Source: MFKM01 sp038065115
GTDB taxonomy: Bacteria > Patescibacteriota > Minisyncoccia > UBA6257 > MFKM01
DNA: 6,571 nt
Direction of reading: 5' to 3'
Assembly (NCBI GenBank): GCA_038065115.1
Contig: JBBTRS010000001.1
Location: forward strand, 1-6,571
Part shown: positions 6,420 through 6,571 of the stretch, one piece after another
Layout of the letters: each line of letters starts with the position of its first letter
Position numbering within the stretch: position 1 is the first letter of the stretch
The notes under the pieces: generated by a model
What the model saw: the letters and a program-made list of their open reading frames with translations, nothing else
The model's database searches: none
What the model was told of the DNA's origin: nothing
Made by a program: the position numbers and the translations under genes

Positions 6420-6428
6420 TGTTAAAAT
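6420..6428 (+). promoter_or_regulatory. Possible extended -10 promoter upstream of the right-edge gene
   Basis: TGTTAAAAT fits an extended -10 element (TGnTAAAAT, one mismatch from TATAAT) 15 bases after the PilM-PilN stop. It would start a transcript near 6435 with a leader of about 57 bases before the ATG at 6492. No convincing -35 hexamer is present. In AT-rich DNA such matches occur by chance, so the call is weak. Confidence 0.3.
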
Positions 6429-6450
6429 AAAATTGGTTAGGGGAAAAAGC

Positions 6451-6495
6451 TTGGTTTTAATGAAAGTATTTGTTAACGTTAATAAACATTCATGA
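6451..6495 (+). CDS. Possible 14-residue leader peptide
   Basis: A TTG at 6451 follows AGGGG (6439-6443) by seven bases, one of the better Shine-Dalgarno-like arrangements in the window, and opens a frame reading MVLMKVFVNVNKHS before TGA at 6493-6495. An internal ATG at 6460 would give 11 residues. The TGA overlaps the ATG of the next probable gene by four bases (ATGA), a typical translational-coupling overlap. The peptide resembles no family I know, and so short a frame may be accidental. It could simply serve to bring ribosomes to the next start, which has no Shine-Dalgarno. Confidence 0.25.
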   Translation: MVLMKVFVNVNKHS

Positions 6496-6498
6496 ATG
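6473..6498 (+). promoter_or_regulatory. Two palindromes over the right-edge gene start, candidate operator
   Basis: TTAACGTTAA (6473-6482) is a perfect 10-bp palindrome, and CATTCATGAATG (6487-6498) a perfect 12-bp palindrome that spans the probable start codon at 6492. Four bases separate them. TTTGT at 6469-6473 and ACAAA at 6502-6506 flank them as a further short inverted repeat. Such sites can bind dimeric regulators or fold over a start codon; AT-rich palindromes also arise by chance. Confidence 0.35.
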
Positions 6499-6571
6499 CT
6501 TACAAACACCCATTCCTATTAGCCAGTGCTTTTGTTTTTATTTCGTTATTCTTTGTTTTTGATTCCAGCAT
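6492..6571 (+). CDS. N-terminus of a probable secreted or membrane protein, 3'-truncated by window
   Basis: An ATG at 6492 opens a frame with no stop to the window end, 26 full codons: MNAYKHPFLLASAFVFISLF followed by FVFDSS. This is a short N-terminus with a basic residue and a hydrophobic core of about 15 residues, as in a signal peptide or signal anchor. An in-frame TAA at 6483-6485 rules out a longer upstream start nearby. The other two forward frames meet stops within this stretch (TAG at 6520-6522 in one), which supports this frame. PilO normally follows PilN and also begins with a membrane anchor, so a PilO-like protein is possible, but no diagnostic residue is visible and an unrelated gene is as likely. 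A minus-strand gene end here cannot be excluded. Confidence 0.5.
   Translation, partial: MNAYKHPFLLASAFVFISLFFVFDSS

Noticed and set aside
6415..6458. CCAAG ... CTTGG followed by TTTT as a terminator for PilM-PilN
   Set aside because: The stem is only five pairs with a 30-base loop, too weak for an intrinsic terminator.
6192..6509. Minus-strand open frame across the end of PilM-PilN
   Set aside because: It overlaps the conserved PilN domain and no start signal or family motif supports it.

Overview
The window reads as a piece of a small, moderately AT-rich bacterial genome, most likely Candidatus Patescibacteria (CPR), probably Parcubacteria. This is an inference from four things: compact, same-strand genes with one-base overlaps or short gaps; almost no Shine-Dalgarno sequences in front of starts; a short pilin-like gene followed by a fused PilM-PilN gene, a layout I associate with this group; and AT-rich repetitive intergenic DNA. 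No in-frame TGA occurs in the six main genes, so nothing suggests the UGA recoding seen in Gracilibacteria. No rRNA, tRNA, CRISPR array, transposase or phage gene was seen.

Layout, all on the + strand. Bases 1-467 hold the C-terminal part of a homodimeric-type glycyl-tRNA synthetase. Its stop overlaps by one base the start of an M16-family zinc protease (467-1744). A 153-base gap (1745-1897) follows, filled by an unusual structured sequence: five near-tandem copies of an ATACKAAT octamer, an 11-bp perfect inverted repeat, and two adjacent bulged hairpins. Next come an AI-2E-family membrane protein (1898-2902) and, 20 bases on, a short-form methionyl-tRNA synthetase (2923-4353). An extended -10 promoter directly after metG starts a new unit: a one-TM pilin-like protein (4404-4859) and a PilM-PilN fusion (4896-6404). 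After an 87-base gap with a possible promoter, a possible tiny leader ORF and two palindromes, a membrane or secreted protein probably begins at 6492 and runs off the window.

The first half is housekeeping (aminoacylation, proteolysis, membrane export). The second half is the start of a type IV pilus/competence-type assembly locus: PilM-PilN is the inner-membrane platform, the small upstream protein is a candidate minor pilin or accessory subunit, and the next gene sits where PilO would be expected, though too little is visible to say. The points most worth a second look are the intergenic element at 1754-1876, the fused and motif-degenerate PilM, the atypical pilin-like N-terminus, and the palindrome-flanked start at the right edge. 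I see no convincing new multi-gene system.
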